Of a DNA stretch of 64,000 nucleotides, positions 19,934 to 28,763 are shown piece by piece. The stretch covers positions 992,001-1,056,000 of the forward strand of contig NZ_JAHVKE010000001.1 of NCBI RefSeq assembly GCF_019800885.1, given 5' to 3'. Below the pieces are notes generated by a model. That model was not told the origin of the DNA. It searched no databases and was given only the letters and a program-made list of their open reading frames with translations. The position numbers were made by a program, and so were the translations under genes. This DNA comes from Maritalea mobilis. Lineage in GTDB: Bacteria > Pseudomonadota > Alphaproteobacteria > Rhodobacterales > Rhodobacteraceae. Position 1 is the first letter of the stretch. Each line of letters begins with the position of its first letter.

Positions 19934-21091
19934 ATGACGGGAACGGAGGCCAGATCGATGCGGGTCGCCCAATTGGTGCCGGCGCTTGGCGATGGCGGGG
20001 TCGAGCGCAGCGCGGTCGAGATGGCCGCGCGGCTCTCGGCCGAGGGCCACCCGAACTGGGTGGTCAGCGCGGGCGGTCGGCTCGAGGCCGAGCTTGCGGC
20101 CCTGGTTACCGGCCATCTTCGGCTGGAGATCGGGCGCAAGTCGCCCCTGGCCATCCGCGCCAACGCCACCCGTCTTGCCCGCTGGATCGACGCCGAGGGG
20201 ATCGACCTCATCCACGCCCGCAGCCGCGCACCGGCCTGGGTCGGCTGGCTGGCCAGCCGCCGCGCACGGCGCAAGCCTGCCTTCCTGACCACTTTTCACG
20301 GGGTCTACGGCCACAAGGGCGCGCTCAAGCGCTGGTATAATGGCGCGATGCTGCGCGGCCCGGTCGTGATCGCCAATTCCGAGTTCATCCGCGATCACCT
20401 GCAAACGGTCTATGGCGTTGCGCCGGGTCGCATCCTCGTCGCCCCGCGCGGCGTGGACGAGGCGCGCTTCGACCCTGCGAAGGTAAGCGGAGCGGCGACC
20501 GCTGCGATCCGCACCGAATTCGGGGCCGGGGACCGTCCCCTTCTGGTGCTGGTCGCCCGGATCAGCCGCTGGAAGGGCCATAGGCTGCTGCTGGAGGCGT
20601 TGGAGCAGGTCACGGATCTGCCGTGGCGCCTTGCGCTGGTCGGCGGGACGGATTCCGACACGCTGGAGGCCGAGTTGCGGGCGCGGGTTTCGGACGGGCC
20701 GCTGACAGACCGCGTCATCTTCACCGGCAGCCGCTCGGACATACCCGCGATCCTGGCCGCCGCCGACCTCGCCTTTTCCGTCTCGACCGAGCCCGAGGCC
20801 TTCGGGCGCGCCGTGATCGAGGCGGGCGCGATGGAAACCCCGGTGATCGGCGCGGCCCATGGCGGCACCGTGGAGACACTCATCGCGGGCGAAACCGGCT
20901 GGACGGTCCCCCCCGGGGACGCGACGGCGCTGGCCGCGCGCATTCGCGCCGCCCTGACCGACCCCGAAGGCGCGCGGGCCATGGGCCGGGCGGGCCGCGC
21001 GCATGTGCTGAGCTGCTTCACCACGCGCCACACGCTCGATGCGGAGCTTGAGGGCTACCGCCGCGCGCTGGCGGAACGGGGGGCGGCATGA
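19934..21091 (+). CDS. GT4-family glycosyltransferase
   Basis: This 385-residue GT-B enzyme opens with LVPALGDGGVERSAVEMA, the glycine-rich N-terminal loop, and has the nucleotide-sugar binding motif EPEAFGRAVIEAGAMETPVI (about residues 287-306) including the conserved acidic pair. FTGSRSDIPAILAAADL precedes it, as usual in GT4. It probably transfers a sugar to a membrane-linked acceptor at the cytoplasmic face. GGAGGGG sits at good spacing before ATG 19934. It overlaps the ELM1 gene start by 4 bp, so it heads a coupled operon. Confidence 0.9.
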   Translation: MTGTEARSMRVAQLVPALGDGGVERSAVEMAARLSAEGHPNWVVSAGGRLEAELAALVTGHLRLEIGRKSPLAIRANATRLARWIDAEGIDLIHARSRAPAWVGWLASRRARRKPAFLTTFHGVYGHKGALKRWYNGAMLRGPVVIANSEFIRDHLQTVYGVAPGRILVAPRGVDEARFDPAKVSGAATAAIRTEFGAGDRPLLVLVARISRWKGHRLLLEALEQVTDLPWRLALVGGTDSDTLEAELRARVSDGPLTDRVIFTGSRSDIPAILAAADLAFSVSTEPEAFGRAVIEAGAMETPVIGAAHGGTVETLIAGETGWTVPPGDATALAARIRAALTDPEGARAMGRAGRAHVLSCFTTRHTLDAELEGYRRALAERGAA

Positions 21092-22059
21092 CCGACGCCC
21101 CGCGAGTCTGGATCCTGGGCGATGGCCGGATCGGCCATGCAGTGCCCATGATCGGCGTGGCCGAGCGCGCCGGATGGCCCTACGAGATGCGGCAGGTCGC
21201 CCCGCGCAAACCCTTCGAGTTGTTGGCCCCCTTCGGCCCCATCGACCCGGCCGAGGCGCCGGGCCGCGCGGACAGCCCGCTTGCCCCGCCCTACCCCGAT
21301 ATCTGCATGGCCTCGGGTCGGCGGACGATCCCGTACCTGCGGCACCTCAAGTGCGTCTCGCCCTGCACCTTCACCGTGCTGTTCCGCATGCCGCGCACGG
21401 CGCGGACGGGCGCGGACCTGATCGTGGTGCCCGAGCATGACGGGTTCACCGCCCCGAACGCCATCACTGTCCCGGTCCTGCCGCATCGCTTCTCGCCCGA
21501 CCGGCTGGGCGCCGCCCGCGCCGCACCGCCCAGCGCCCTGGAGGGCCTTCCAAAGCCTCGCGTCGCTGTGCTGATCGGCGGCGACAGCCGGCATCATACC
21601 TTCACGCCGGACGATATTGCGCGCCTCACGGCGGGGCTGAACAACCTTGCCGAAAGCGGCGCGGGCCTGATGGTGACGCTCTCGCGTCGCACGCCCGAAC
21701 CGCTCGCCGACGCGATCACGGCGCTTGGGAAGGCCGAGACCGTTTATGTCTGGGACGGGACCGGCGAGAATCCCCTGACCGCGATCCTCGCGCTCTCCGA
21801 CGCGCTTGTCGTCACCGCCGATTCCACCAACATGGTCGGCGAAGCTGCGGCCACCGGCGCCCCGATCCACCTGTTTCACCCCTCGGGCGGGCATCCGAAG
21901 ATCACCCGCGCCTACGAGATCCTCGGACGCGCCGCCAATATCCGCCCCTTTCCGGGGCCGCTCGACGGCACGGCCTACCCGCCCATCGACACGACCGCGG
22001 ACGTTCTGGCCGAGATCGAGGCACGCTTTGCCGCCCACCGCGCCCGCAACAGCGCTTGA
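21088..22059 (+). CDS. Mitochondrial fission ELM1 family protein (DUF1022)
   Basis: The protein has 323 residues, opening with WILGDGRIGHAVPMIGVA, then ASGRRTIPYLRHLK and a C-terminal VTADSTNMVGEAAATGAPI. These match the ELM1/DUF1022 family, named for a plant mitochondrial fission factor but widespread in alphaproteobacteria next to LPS genes. The C-terminal motif looks like a GT-B nucleotide-sugar site, so a glycosyltransferase role is plausible. It is coupled to the upstream GT4 gene by an ATGA overlap. Confidence 0.88.
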   Translation: MTDAPRVWILGDGRIGHAVPMIGVAERAGWPYEMRQVAPRKPFELLAPFGPIDPAEAPGRADSPLAPPYPDICMASGRRTIPYLRHLKCVSPCTFTVLFRMPRTARTGADLIVVPEHDGFTAPNAITVPVLPHRFSPDRLGAARAAPPSALEGLPKPRVAVLIGGDSRHHTFTPDDIARLTAGLNNLAESGAGLMVTLSRRTPEPLADAITALGKAETVYVWDGTGENPLTAILALSDALVVTADSTNMVGEAAATGAPIHLFHPSGGHPKITRAYEILGRAANIRPFPGPLDGTAYPPIDTTADVLAEIEARFAAHRARNSA

Positions 22060-22092
22060 CGCCGGACGCCCTACGCGGGAAGGAACGCCGCG

Positions 22093-22854
22093 ATGACTGA
22101 GACACGCACAGATGACAGCCGCCAGACGGTGATCTGCCTTAAATGGGGGGATCGCTACGGGCCCGATTACGTCAACCGGATGTATCGCATGGTCAGCCGC
22201 AACACGGCGCGGCCCCTGCGCTTCGTCTGCTTCACCGATGACCCGACCGGCATCGGCGACGGGGTCGAGGTCAAGCCCATGCCGCCCTTCGACCTGCCCG
22301 AGCGGATGCGCTTTCACCCGTTCCGGCGCATGTTCCTGTTCGAGGAGACGCTGGACGACCTCTCCGGTCCGCTGCTGCATCTCGACCTCGACCTTCTGGT
22401 AACCGGCTCGATCGACGCGTTCTTCGATTACAAGCCCGAGGCGCGCTTCGTCGTGGCCGAGAACTGGACGCAGAAGGGCCAGGGCATCGGCAACATGTCG
22501 GTTTTCCGCTTCCGCGTGGGCGAGTTGACCGAGGTGTGGGAACGCTTCCGCCCCGATCCCGGCGCGATGATGGACCTCTACCGCAACAGCCAGACCTTCG
22601 TCTGCCGCACGCTGGGCGAGGTGGAGTTCTTTCCCGAGGACTGGTGCCTCAGCTTCAAGCATTCGCTGGTTCCGACCTGGCCGCTGCGCTTCTTCGTGGC
22701 GCCGAAACTGCCGCCCGAGGCACGCACCGTGGCCTTTACCGGCAAGCCCGATATCGACGAGGCGACGCGCGGCGAATGGCCAGTGCGCGCAGGTTGGAAG
22801 AAGCTCTACAAGCACATCCGCCCCGCCCCCTGGATCGCCGATCACTGGCGTTGA
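22093..22854 (+). CDS. Glycosyltransferase-like protein with DxD motif
   Basis: This 253-residue GT-A-like enzyme has an N-terminal TVICLKWGDRYGPDYVNRMY and FVCFTDDP, then the metal-binding DxD in LLHLDLDLLVTGS (about D98 and D100). Position GIGNMSVFRF matches the product-side strand of GT8-like folds. It likely uses a nucleotide-sugar donor; the acceptor is unknown. AAGGAA precedes ATG 22093. It lies 33 bp after the ELM1 gene and 13 bp before the first sulfotransferase gene, in the same direction. Confidence 0.8.
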   Translation: MTETRTDDSRQTVICLKWGDRYGPDYVNRMYRMVSRNTARPLRFVCFTDDPTGIGDGVEVKPMPPFDLPERMRFHPFRRMFLFEETLDDLSGPLLHLDLDLLVTGSIDAFFDYKPEARFVVAENWTQKGQGIGNMSVFRFRVGELTEVWERFRPDPGAMMDLYRNSQTFVCRTLGEVEFFPEDWCLSFKHSLVPTWPLRFFVAPKLPPEARTVAFTGKPDIDEATRGEWPVRAGWKKLYKHIRPAPWIADHWR

Positions 22855-22867
22855 GCGGGAAAAACCC

Positions 22868-23509
22868 ATGCCCCTGGCCGAGATAAATGGAAAGACCGTC
22901 CTCTTCGCCCATGTGCCGAAGACGGGCGGCTCCTCCATCGAGCGGTACCTGGCGACGCACGGGACGGTGACGCTGAAGTCAGACCGGCGCGCCGAGGGCT
23001 TTCCCTGCTCGGCGCAGCACCTGCATGCCGAACCGCTGTCCAGCCTGGTCGAGGCGGCCACGGTCGACCTGAGTTTCATGATGGTGCGCCACCCCGTCGC
23101 CCGGATCGCCAGCGAATACCGCTACCAGATGCGCAAGCGCGGCTGGCTGCGCGACCGGCTGAGCTTTTCCGGGTGGCTGCGCTATGCCCTGACCCGGCGC
23201 GCGATGAATCCCTGGTACCGCGACAACCATTTCCGGCCGCAGCACGAGTTCGAATTGCCTGGCGCCGAGGTGTTCCGCTTCGAAGACGGTGTCGATGCCT
23301 GCATCGCGATTCTGGCCGAACGGCTGGGAACACCGCCGCCCGCCAAGCAGATCCGCGAGAAACCCTCCCCCGCCCGCGCCTTCGCCTTTTCCAGCGGCGA
23401 CCTTGCGCGGATCGAGGCGGTCTATGCCGAAGACCTCGCCCGCTACGGCTATGGCATGGGGCGCGACGCCCTGTTGGAGGCCGGGCTTGGCGCGGATATG
23501 CTGCCGTGA
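22868..23509 (+). CDS. Sulfotransferase family 2-like protein
   Basis: The protein has 213 residues. The PAPS 5'-phosphosulfate loop appears as FAHVPKTGGSSIERYL (about residues 13-28) and the 3'-phosphate site as MMVRHPVARIASEYRY (about 71-86). The C-terminal SSGDLARIEAVYAEDLARYGY is typical of the family. Such enzymes transfer sulfate from PAPS to glycans or other hydroxyls. Its stop overlaps the next sulfotransferase-like start (TGATG), so the pair is translationally coupled. Confidence 0.87.
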   Translation: MPLAEINGKTVLFAHVPKTGGSSIERYLATHGTVTLKSDRRAEGFPCSAQHLHAEPLSSLVEAATVDLSFMMVRHPVARIASEYRYQMRKRGWLRDRLSFSGWLRYALTRRAMNPWYRDNHFRPQHEFELPGAEVFRFEDGVDACIAILAERLGTPPPAKQIREKPSPARAFAFSSGDLARIEAVYAEDLARYGYGMGRDALLEAGLGADMLP

Positions 23510-24174
23510 TGGAAAAGACTGCCCCCACCATGACCGACACAGCCGCCATCACCGCCGCTGACCCGGTCGAAAAGGTCTTCGTCATCGGCCTGTCCAAGAC
23601 GGGCACGACCACGATGAAGGACATGCTGACGACGCTGGGTTACCGCGTGCGCGGCCCGTCCAAGACCCTGCTGGCCGCGATCCGCGCCGGTGACATGGAC
23701 GCGGCCCTGCCGGTGATGGAGGCCTATGACGCCTTCGAGGACTGGCCCTGGCCGCTGGTCTACCGCAAGGCCTACGAGGTCTATGGCGACCGCGCGCGCT
23801 TCATCCTGACCGTGCGCCGGGACGAAGACACCTGGTTTCGCTCGATCGAGCAGCACGGCTATGGCACCAGCCCCCTGAAATCCATGAAGGATGCCTACGG
23901 CCACTACCGGCCTTTCGGGCGCAAGGCCCAGTTCACGGCGCTTTACCGCGACCACAACGCCGCCGTGCGGGCGTTCTTTGCCGACAAGCCGGGCCTATTC
24001 ATGGAATTTTGCCTCGAACACGGGGATAGCTGGGACAAGCTCTGCCCGTTCCTCGGTCACCCGGTTCCGACGGATGAACCCACGCCCCACCGCAACAAGA
24101 CCGCCAAGGGCAAACGGGCGCTGAACCGCAAGCTGAACGCCCTGATCGCGCCGATCTACGCGCGCCTGCCCTGA
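23509..24174 (+). CDS. Sulfotransferase-like protein (Sulfotransfer_4 type)
   Basis: This 221-residue protein has the P-loop-like FVIGLSKTGTTTMKDML near residue 25, YDAFEDWPWPLVYRKAYEVY and FILTVRRDEDTWFRSIEQHG. That combination marks the sulfotransferase type often annotated in marine alphaproteobacteria, different from its two-domain neighbours. The start is ATG 23509, overlapping the preceding stop; ATG 23530 is a possible alternative. The acceptor is unknown. It belongs to the same run of glycan genes. Confidence 0.82.
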   Translation: MEKTAPTMTDTAAITAADPVEKVFVIGLSKTGTTTMKDMLTTLGYRVRGPSKTLLAAIRAGDMDAALPVMEAYDAFEDWPWPLVYRKAYEVYGDRARFILTVRRDEDTWFRSIEQHGYGTSPLKSMKDAYGHYRPFGRKAQFTALYRDHNAAVRAFFADKPGLFMEFCLEHGDSWDKLCPFLGHPVPTDEPTPHRNKTAKGKRALNRKLNALIAPIYARLP

Positions 24175-24199
24175 GCCACGCAACACAAGAGGACATCCC

Positions 24200-24901
24200 G
24201 TGCCCGAGACCACCGACACACGCGGCGTGATCTACGTCGCAACCGGGGCCGCCTATGTCACCGACGCCTGCGCCTCGGCGCGCACGCTGCGCGAGGCAAG
24301 CCCGGGCATCGAGATCGACCTCTATTGCGACGCCGCCGACGGGGTCGAGGACGGGCTGTTCGACAAGATCCATATCATCGAGAACCCGCACAAACGCTCA
24401 AAGGTCGATTACATCTGGCAAACCCGCTTCGACCGGGCGCTGTTTCTCGACAACGACACGCGGATCGTCGCGGATATCTCCAATCTGTTCGACCTGCTCG
24501 ACCGGTTCGACCTGTGCCTCGCGCATGCCCATTCGCGCGAACGTCCCTCGACCAACCAGACCTGGCGCACCGAGATCCCAAGCTGTTTTCCGCAACTCAA
24601 CAGCGGCGTCTTCCTGTTCCGCAGGTCCGAAGCCGTGGTCGCGATGTTTCGGGAGTGGGCCGACGCCTACCATGCGAACGACTTCGCGCGCGACCAGGTC
24701 ACCCTGCGCGAGTTGATCTGGCTGTCGGATCTGCGGCTGTTCGTGCTGCCGCCTGAATACAACATCCGCTATCCGAAATACCTCGAAGTCTGGGACGACA
24801 ACGAAGCGCATCCCAAGATCCTGCATTACCCGGAATTCACCTCGGGCCGGACCGGCAAGCTGCGGCACGCGTGGAACAAGCTGCGGGGCCGCAAAGATTG
24901 A
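24200..24901 (+). CDS. GT-A-type glycosyltransferase
   Basis: The protein has 233 residues. The N-terminus GVIYVATGAAYVTDACASARTL is a nucleotide-diphospho-sugar transferase Rossmann strand, and the DxD equivalent is LFLDNDTRIV (D84, D86). FPQLNSGVFLFRRS and DQVTLRELIW complete a GT8-like pattern. It probably adds one sugar to a surface glycan. The start is GTG at 24200 with GAGGA at good spacing. It ends 5 bp from the convergent sulfotransferase gene. Confidence 0.82.
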   Translation: MPETTDTRGVIYVATGAAYVTDACASARTLREASPGIEIDLYCDAADGVEDGLFDKIHIIENPHKRSKVDYIWQTRFDRALFLDNDTRIVADISNLFDLLDRFDLCLAHAHSRERPSTNQTWRTEIPSCFPQLNSGVFLFRRSEAVVAMFREWADAYHANDFARDQVTLRELIWLSDLRLFVLPPEYNIRYPKYLEVWDDNEAHPKILHYPEFTSGRTGKLRHAWNKLRGRKD

Positions 24902-24905
24902 CCGC

Positions 24906-25604
24906 TCAGAAGGTCATGCCGAACAGGTCGATCTCGCGCGCATAGCGGCGGCGGACGATCTCGGCGGACTCGTCGGTATAGAAATCGCGGTAATCGCGCT
25001 TGGCCTTGGTGCGGAAACTGCCCTTGGCGCGCGGCAGGACAGGCACGTGGTCAAGCCCGAGGCTGCCGACGAAGCTGGCGAAATCCTCCGCCAGCGTTTC
25101 ATAACGCATCACGGTATCGGCGACGCTCTTGCCGTTGATCGAGTAGATCTCGAACGTCTTCATCTCGGGCCGCCAGACCCTGCGACGCACGAACTGCTCA
25201 AAACTGGGCTTCTCATCCAGCTTTCGCGTTGCCCAGAAATACAGCGACACTTCCCGGTCCCAGGCATTTCGCACGATCGTCACCTTGCGGTAGCTGTCGA
25301 ACTCTGCCGGGTCCATGCGGCGGCGGACAAGCGCGGCCGGCATGTGCTGGAAATAGGAAAAGCCGGATTTGCGCGCCCGTGCTCCCATCCGGTGCAACAG
25401 CGCCGCGCCGAGCGGGCGGTAGGCAGGCGGAACATGGTAATTCTGCGGGCCGCGCCGCGCCGGATCGTCCTCGCGTTCCACGGCGTTCATCGGCGTGATG
25501 ACATCCTCGGGGCCGCAGATCTCGGACAGCGCCAGCTCGACGCTGCTCCCAGCGGTTTTCTGCGTCTTGAGAAAGATGAACCTGTGACGGTGCGAGATGA
25601 TCAT
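24906..25604 (-). CDS. Sulfotransferase family 2-like protein
   Basis: This 232-residue protein begins with FIFLKTQKTAGSSVELAL, the PAPS phosphosulfate loop, and has TIVRNAWDREVSLYFW as 3'-phosphate segment (about residues 109-124). The C-terminal YTDESAEIVRRRYAREIDLFGM is the family ending. Start ATG 25604 is the first Met at which homology begins; the longer in-frame extension is not protein-like. It faces the GT-A gene convergently and is divergent from the next sulfotransferase. The acceptor is unknown. Confidence 0.85.
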   Translation of the reverse strand: MIISHRHRFIFLKTQKTAGSSVELALSEICGPEDVITPMNAVEREDDPARRGPQNYHVPPAYRPLGAALLHRMGARARKSGFSYFQHMPAALVRRRMDPAEFDSYRKVTIVRNAWDREVSLYFWATRKLDEKPSFEQFVRRRVWRPEMKTFEIYSINGKSVADTVMRYETLAEDFASFVGSLGLDHVPVLPRAKGSFRTKAKRDYRDFYTDESAEIVRRRYAREIDLFGMTF

Positions 25605-25813
25605 GGGGCGCGGGCCGGGTCGGATCGGCCAGAACGGCCTTGGGCTGGAGGTCAGGCTTACGCGCCCCCCTTCCCCTTGTCCAGTTCGCGCCCCCGGCGC
25701 GGTCGCTTGCCTTGCCAGGGGCAGGCCAGTAAGACGCGATGCATGGAGCGATGCGACCGCTCCGTCCGCATCCCCGCGCCGCTGACCGAAGAAGATCTGA
25801 CGGATATGCACCC

Positions 25814-26584
25814 ATGACGGCCGTTCTGCCGACCACGACCGAGCCCATGCCGCCCTTCTTCTGGCTGCACATCCGCAAGAGCGCGGGGCAATCCACCCGG
25901 GCGGTGCTGCACGAGACCTATGCCCAGTCCTGCCGCCGCGGCAACATCCAGAACTTTCCCGAAAGCCCGCCGAGCGAATGGAACGACGTGCTGAACAACC
26001 ACCGCGTTCCGCTGGGGCGCTGGCAGTTCCGCCGCTGCATCTACGCGCGCGATTTCATCTACCGCGAGCATTGGGACAAGATGGTGCGCTTCGCCTTCAG
26101 CCGCGACCCGCTTGAGCGCTGCATCAGCGGGTTCTTCTACCTCGACAAGCCGGGCTATCGCGGCGGGCTGCTGAGCCGCTCGGCCCGGCTGCCGATCGGC
26201 CCCCTGCGCCGGACCGCGCTGAACCACCGGTTTGACCGTCACCTGGGCAAGATCGAAGCCTGCCTCGCCAGCCCGGTCGCGGAAAAGCCGCACGGCGTGC
26301 ATTTCGCCACGCACACCGCGCCCATGTGGCCCGATATCGTGGACGAAGACGGGAAAATCCTGCTCAGTCACGTCTTCGACCTGAGGGATTTCGACAAGGG
26401 CATCGCGTTGGTGCACGAGCTTTGCGGCCTGCAGCCGCCGCCGCGCGCGACCGTCGAGAAAAAGACGAACGTCAACGCGCGCCGCATGCCCTTCACTCCC
26501 ACGCGCCAGCAGATCGCCCGGGTCGAAAAGATCTACGAGCGGGATTTCACGCTGCATCACGACCACCTGCACAGGTTCGACTGA
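25814..26584 (+). CDS. Sulfotransferase family protein
   Basis: The protein has 256 residues with PFFWLHIRKSAGQSTRAVL (phosphosulfate loop near residue 20) and RFAFSRDPLERCISGFFYL (3'-phosphate site near 95). The C-terminus FTPTRQQIARVEKIYERDF is typical. Sulfate would come from PAPS; the acceptor is unknown. ATG 25814 is chosen over an upstream in-frame start because the upstream part overlaps the opposite-strand leader and is Arg/Pro-rich. A sulfotransferase remnant follows immediately. Confidence 0.83.
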   Translation: MTAVLPTTTEPMPPFFWLHIRKSAGQSTRAVLHETYAQSCRRGNIQNFPESPPSEWNDVLNNHRVPLGRWQFRRCIYARDFIYREHWDKMVRFAFSRDPLERCISGFFYLDKPGYRGGLLSRSARLPIGPLRRTALNHRFDRHLGKIEACLASPVAEKPHGVHFATHTAPMWPDIVDEDGKILLSHVFDLRDFDKGIALVHELCGLQPPPRATVEKKTNVNARRMPFTPTRQQIARVEKIYERDFTLHHDHLHRFD

Positions 26585-26604
26585 TCCGGGCGCCCCGTTG
26601 ACGG

Positions 26605-26822
26605 ATCCGTTGTTTTGCGCGAGCCGCGCCTCTGGAAACCGGCCTGCGCGAGGTCTGCCAGGAGGTGTTCGGCCATTTCGACGGGTGGAGCAGCGCCACT
26701 CGGAGCGGACCGGGGCAAGGTCCCTACGCGACAACGTCTCGGACGCGGAAATGGCCATGATCGAGCGCCTCTATCCTCGGGATCTCGCCCTCTACGCCAA
26801 GGTGACGGACCAGACCGCCTGA
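26605..26822 (+). pseudogene. Decayed C-terminal remnant of a sulfotransferase gene
   Basis: Two plus-strand frames each carry a piece of a sulfotransferase C-terminus. One frame reads LETGLREVCQEVFGHFDGW (about 26632-26688). A second, shifted frame resumes as DNVSDAEMAMIERLYPRDLA and stops at 26822. Joined, they match the order seen at the ends of the intact neighbours, so at least one frameshift separates them. No PAPS-binding part is visible; the 5' portion appears deleted. It lies between the last intact sulfotransferase and the exonuclease gene. Confidence 0.6.
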
Positions 26823-26863
26823 CGCGCCTGTTCGGGAGGTGCATTCCTTCCTATAACAATCCC

Positions 26864-27883
26864 ATGGTTCTGGAATTTACCGAAGCCGGCATCTATTGCC
26901 CCGCGGGCGACGCCTATATCGACCCGTGGCGGCCGGTCGAGCGGGCGCTGATCACCCACGGTCATAGCGACCATGCGCGATGGGGCCACCGCGCCTACCT
27001 CGCGACCGAGGCCGCCGCGCCGGTGATCCGGCATCGGCTGGGCGATATCCGTCTGCAAACCACCCCCTACGGCGAGGTGCACCGGATCGGCGACGCCAAT
27101 ATCAGCTTCCATCCCGCGGGCCACGTCCCCGGCTCGGCCCAGATCCGGGTCGAGGTGGGGGGCGAGGTCTGGGTCGCCTCGGGCGATTACAAGGTGGTCG
27201 ATGACGGGCTGTCCGAGCCGTTCGAACCGGTGCGCTGCGACACCTTCATCACCGAGTCGACCTTCGGGTTGCCCATCTACACATGGACGCCACAGGACGT
27301 GCTGGCCGAGGAGCTGAACCAGTGGTGGGCCGACAGCGCGGCGCAGGGCAAGCGCGCCGTGCTTGGCGTCTATGCCCTTGGCAAGGCGCAGCGCATCCTG
27401 CGGCTGCTGGACCCGTCCATCGGCCCGATCCTGACCCATGGCGCGGTCGAGGCGGTGACACAGGTGCTGCGCGACCAGGGGCTGTCCCTGCCCGACACGG
27501 TTCAGATCAGGGCCGAAACCGACCTCAAGGCCTATCCCGGCGCGATGGTTCTGGCCCCGCCCTCGGCGCTCGGGACGCACTGGATGCGCAAGCTGGGGCC
27601 GGTCTCGACCGGCTTTGCCTCAGGCTGGATGCGGCTGAGGGGCGTGCGGCGCAGGCGGGCGGCGGACCGCGGCTTCATCGTGTCCGATCACGCCGATTGG
27701 GACGGGTTGAACACCGCCATCGCCGAGACCGGGGCCAGCCGCGTCTATGTCACCCATGGCTACACCGCGCAGTTTTCGCGATGGCTGTCGGACCAAGGCT
27801 ACGAGGCCGGGATTGTCGAAACCGAATATGGCGGCGAAACGCTCGATGACGCCGAACCGGAAGGAACACCTGATGAACGCTGA
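26864..27883 (+). CDS. Ligase-associated DNA exonuclease (metallo-beta-lactamase fold)
   Basis: This 339-residue protein has the metallo-beta-lactamase metal motif HGHSDHARWG (about residues 25-34) and further metal ligands in HPAGHVPGS and near the C-terminal SDHADW and THGYTAQF. It is the family encoded with an ATP-dependent ligase in a bacterial DNA-repair cassette, thought to trim DNA ends. ATG 26864 starts MVLEFTEAGIYCPAGDAYID. It overlaps the next gene by 11 bp. The usual helicase (Lhr) and phosphoesterase partners are not in this window. Confidence 0.9.
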   Translation: MVLEFTEAGIYCPAGDAYIDPWRPVERALITHGHSDHARWGHRAYLATEAAAPVIRHRLGDIRLQTTPYGEVHRIGDANISFHPAGHVPGSAQIRVEVGGEVWVASGDYKVVDDGLSEPFEPVRCDTFITESTFGLPIYTWTPQDVLAEELNQWWADSAAQGKRAVLGVYALGKAQRILRLLDPSIGPILTHGAVEAVTQVLRDQGLSLPDTVQIRAETDLKAYPGAMVLAPPSALGTHWMRKLGPVSTGFASGWMRLRGVRRRRAADRGFIVSDHADWDGLNTAIAETGASRVYVTHGYTAQFSRWLSDQGYEAGIVETEYGGETLDDAEPEGTPDER

Positions 27884-28763
27884 GCTGACCCTCAAGGACC
27901 GCTTCTATCGCGGCATGGCACGATACGTGGACAAGCCCACGCTGGCGAACGTGCCGTGGCAAAAGGCGTTGCGTGTCCTCTTTGCGGTCTCCGCGCTGTC
28001 GGGCGGGAAGAAACCACGCGGCACGCAGGTTGAAAGCGATGGGCGCGACGGGCTGATGATCACCCCGCCGGGCGTGGGCCCGGACGCGCCGCTTCTGTTC
28101 TACATCCATGGCGGCGGCTTCACCATCGGCAGCCCGCGCACGCACCTTGCGCTGGCCAGCCACGTCGCCAATGCGGCGGGCATGCGGATGCATATGCCGG
28201 GTTACCCGCTGGCGCCGGAAAACCCGTTTCCCGCCGCGCCTGACGCGATCCTTGCCGCCTACCGCGCCCATTGCGACGCGGGCGACCCGCCGGCCGCCAT
28301 CGGCGGGGACAGCGCGGGCGGCAACCTTGCGCTCGGGACCGTCATGGCCGCGCGCGACGCGGGCCTGCCCCTGCCGCGCGCCATCGCGCTGATCGCGCCT
28401 GCGCTGGATCTGAGCGGCGATATCGAGGCCCGCGCCGCCGAAGCCGAAGCCGAATACCTGATCCCCGCGGCCTGGGCGCAGCGCGTCTTCGACGCCTATC
28501 TCGACGGGGCCGACCCGACCGATCCGCGCCTCAGCCCGCTTAAGGGCGATCTGGCGGGTCTGCCGCCGATCATGGTGCAGGCCAATGACGGCGAGGCGCT
28601 GGCGCCCGACGCCCGCGCGCTGGCCGCCCGCCTGCCCGAGACGCGGCTCGACCTGTGGCACGGGTTGCAGCATGTCTGGCACCTGCGCGCCGGCACCACC
28701 CCCGCAGGCACCCGCGCCTGCGCAGAACTCGGCGCCTGGATCAAGGAGACCGCGGCGGCATGA
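27873..28763 (+). CDS. Alpha/beta hydrolase, HSL-like esterase family
   Basis: The protein has 296 residues. The oxyanion-hole motif FYIHGGGFTIGSP lies at about residues 74-86 and the nucleophile elbow GGDSAGGN at about 145-152, the hormone-sensitive-lipase-like pattern. The catalytic His is probably in GLQHVWHL near residue 270. It likely hydrolyses short acyl esters. AAGGAA lies before ATG 27873, which overlaps the exonuclease 3' end. Its stop overlaps the ligase start by ATGA, so it sits inside a coupled DNA-repair pair. Confidence 0.88.
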   Translation: MNAELTLKDRFYRGMARYVDKPTLANVPWQKALRVLFAVSALSGGKKPRGTQVESDGRDGLMITPPGVGPDAPLLFYIHGGGFTIGSPRTHLALASHVANAAGMRMHMPGYPLAPENPFPAAPDAILAAYRAHCDAGDPPAAIGGDSAGGNLALGTVMAARDAGLPLPRAIALIAPALDLSGDIEARAAEAEAEYLIPAAWAQRVFDAYLDGADPTDPRLSPLKGDLAGLPPIMVQANDGEALAPDARALAARLPETRLDLWHGLQHVWHLRAGTTPAGTRACAELGAWIKETAAA

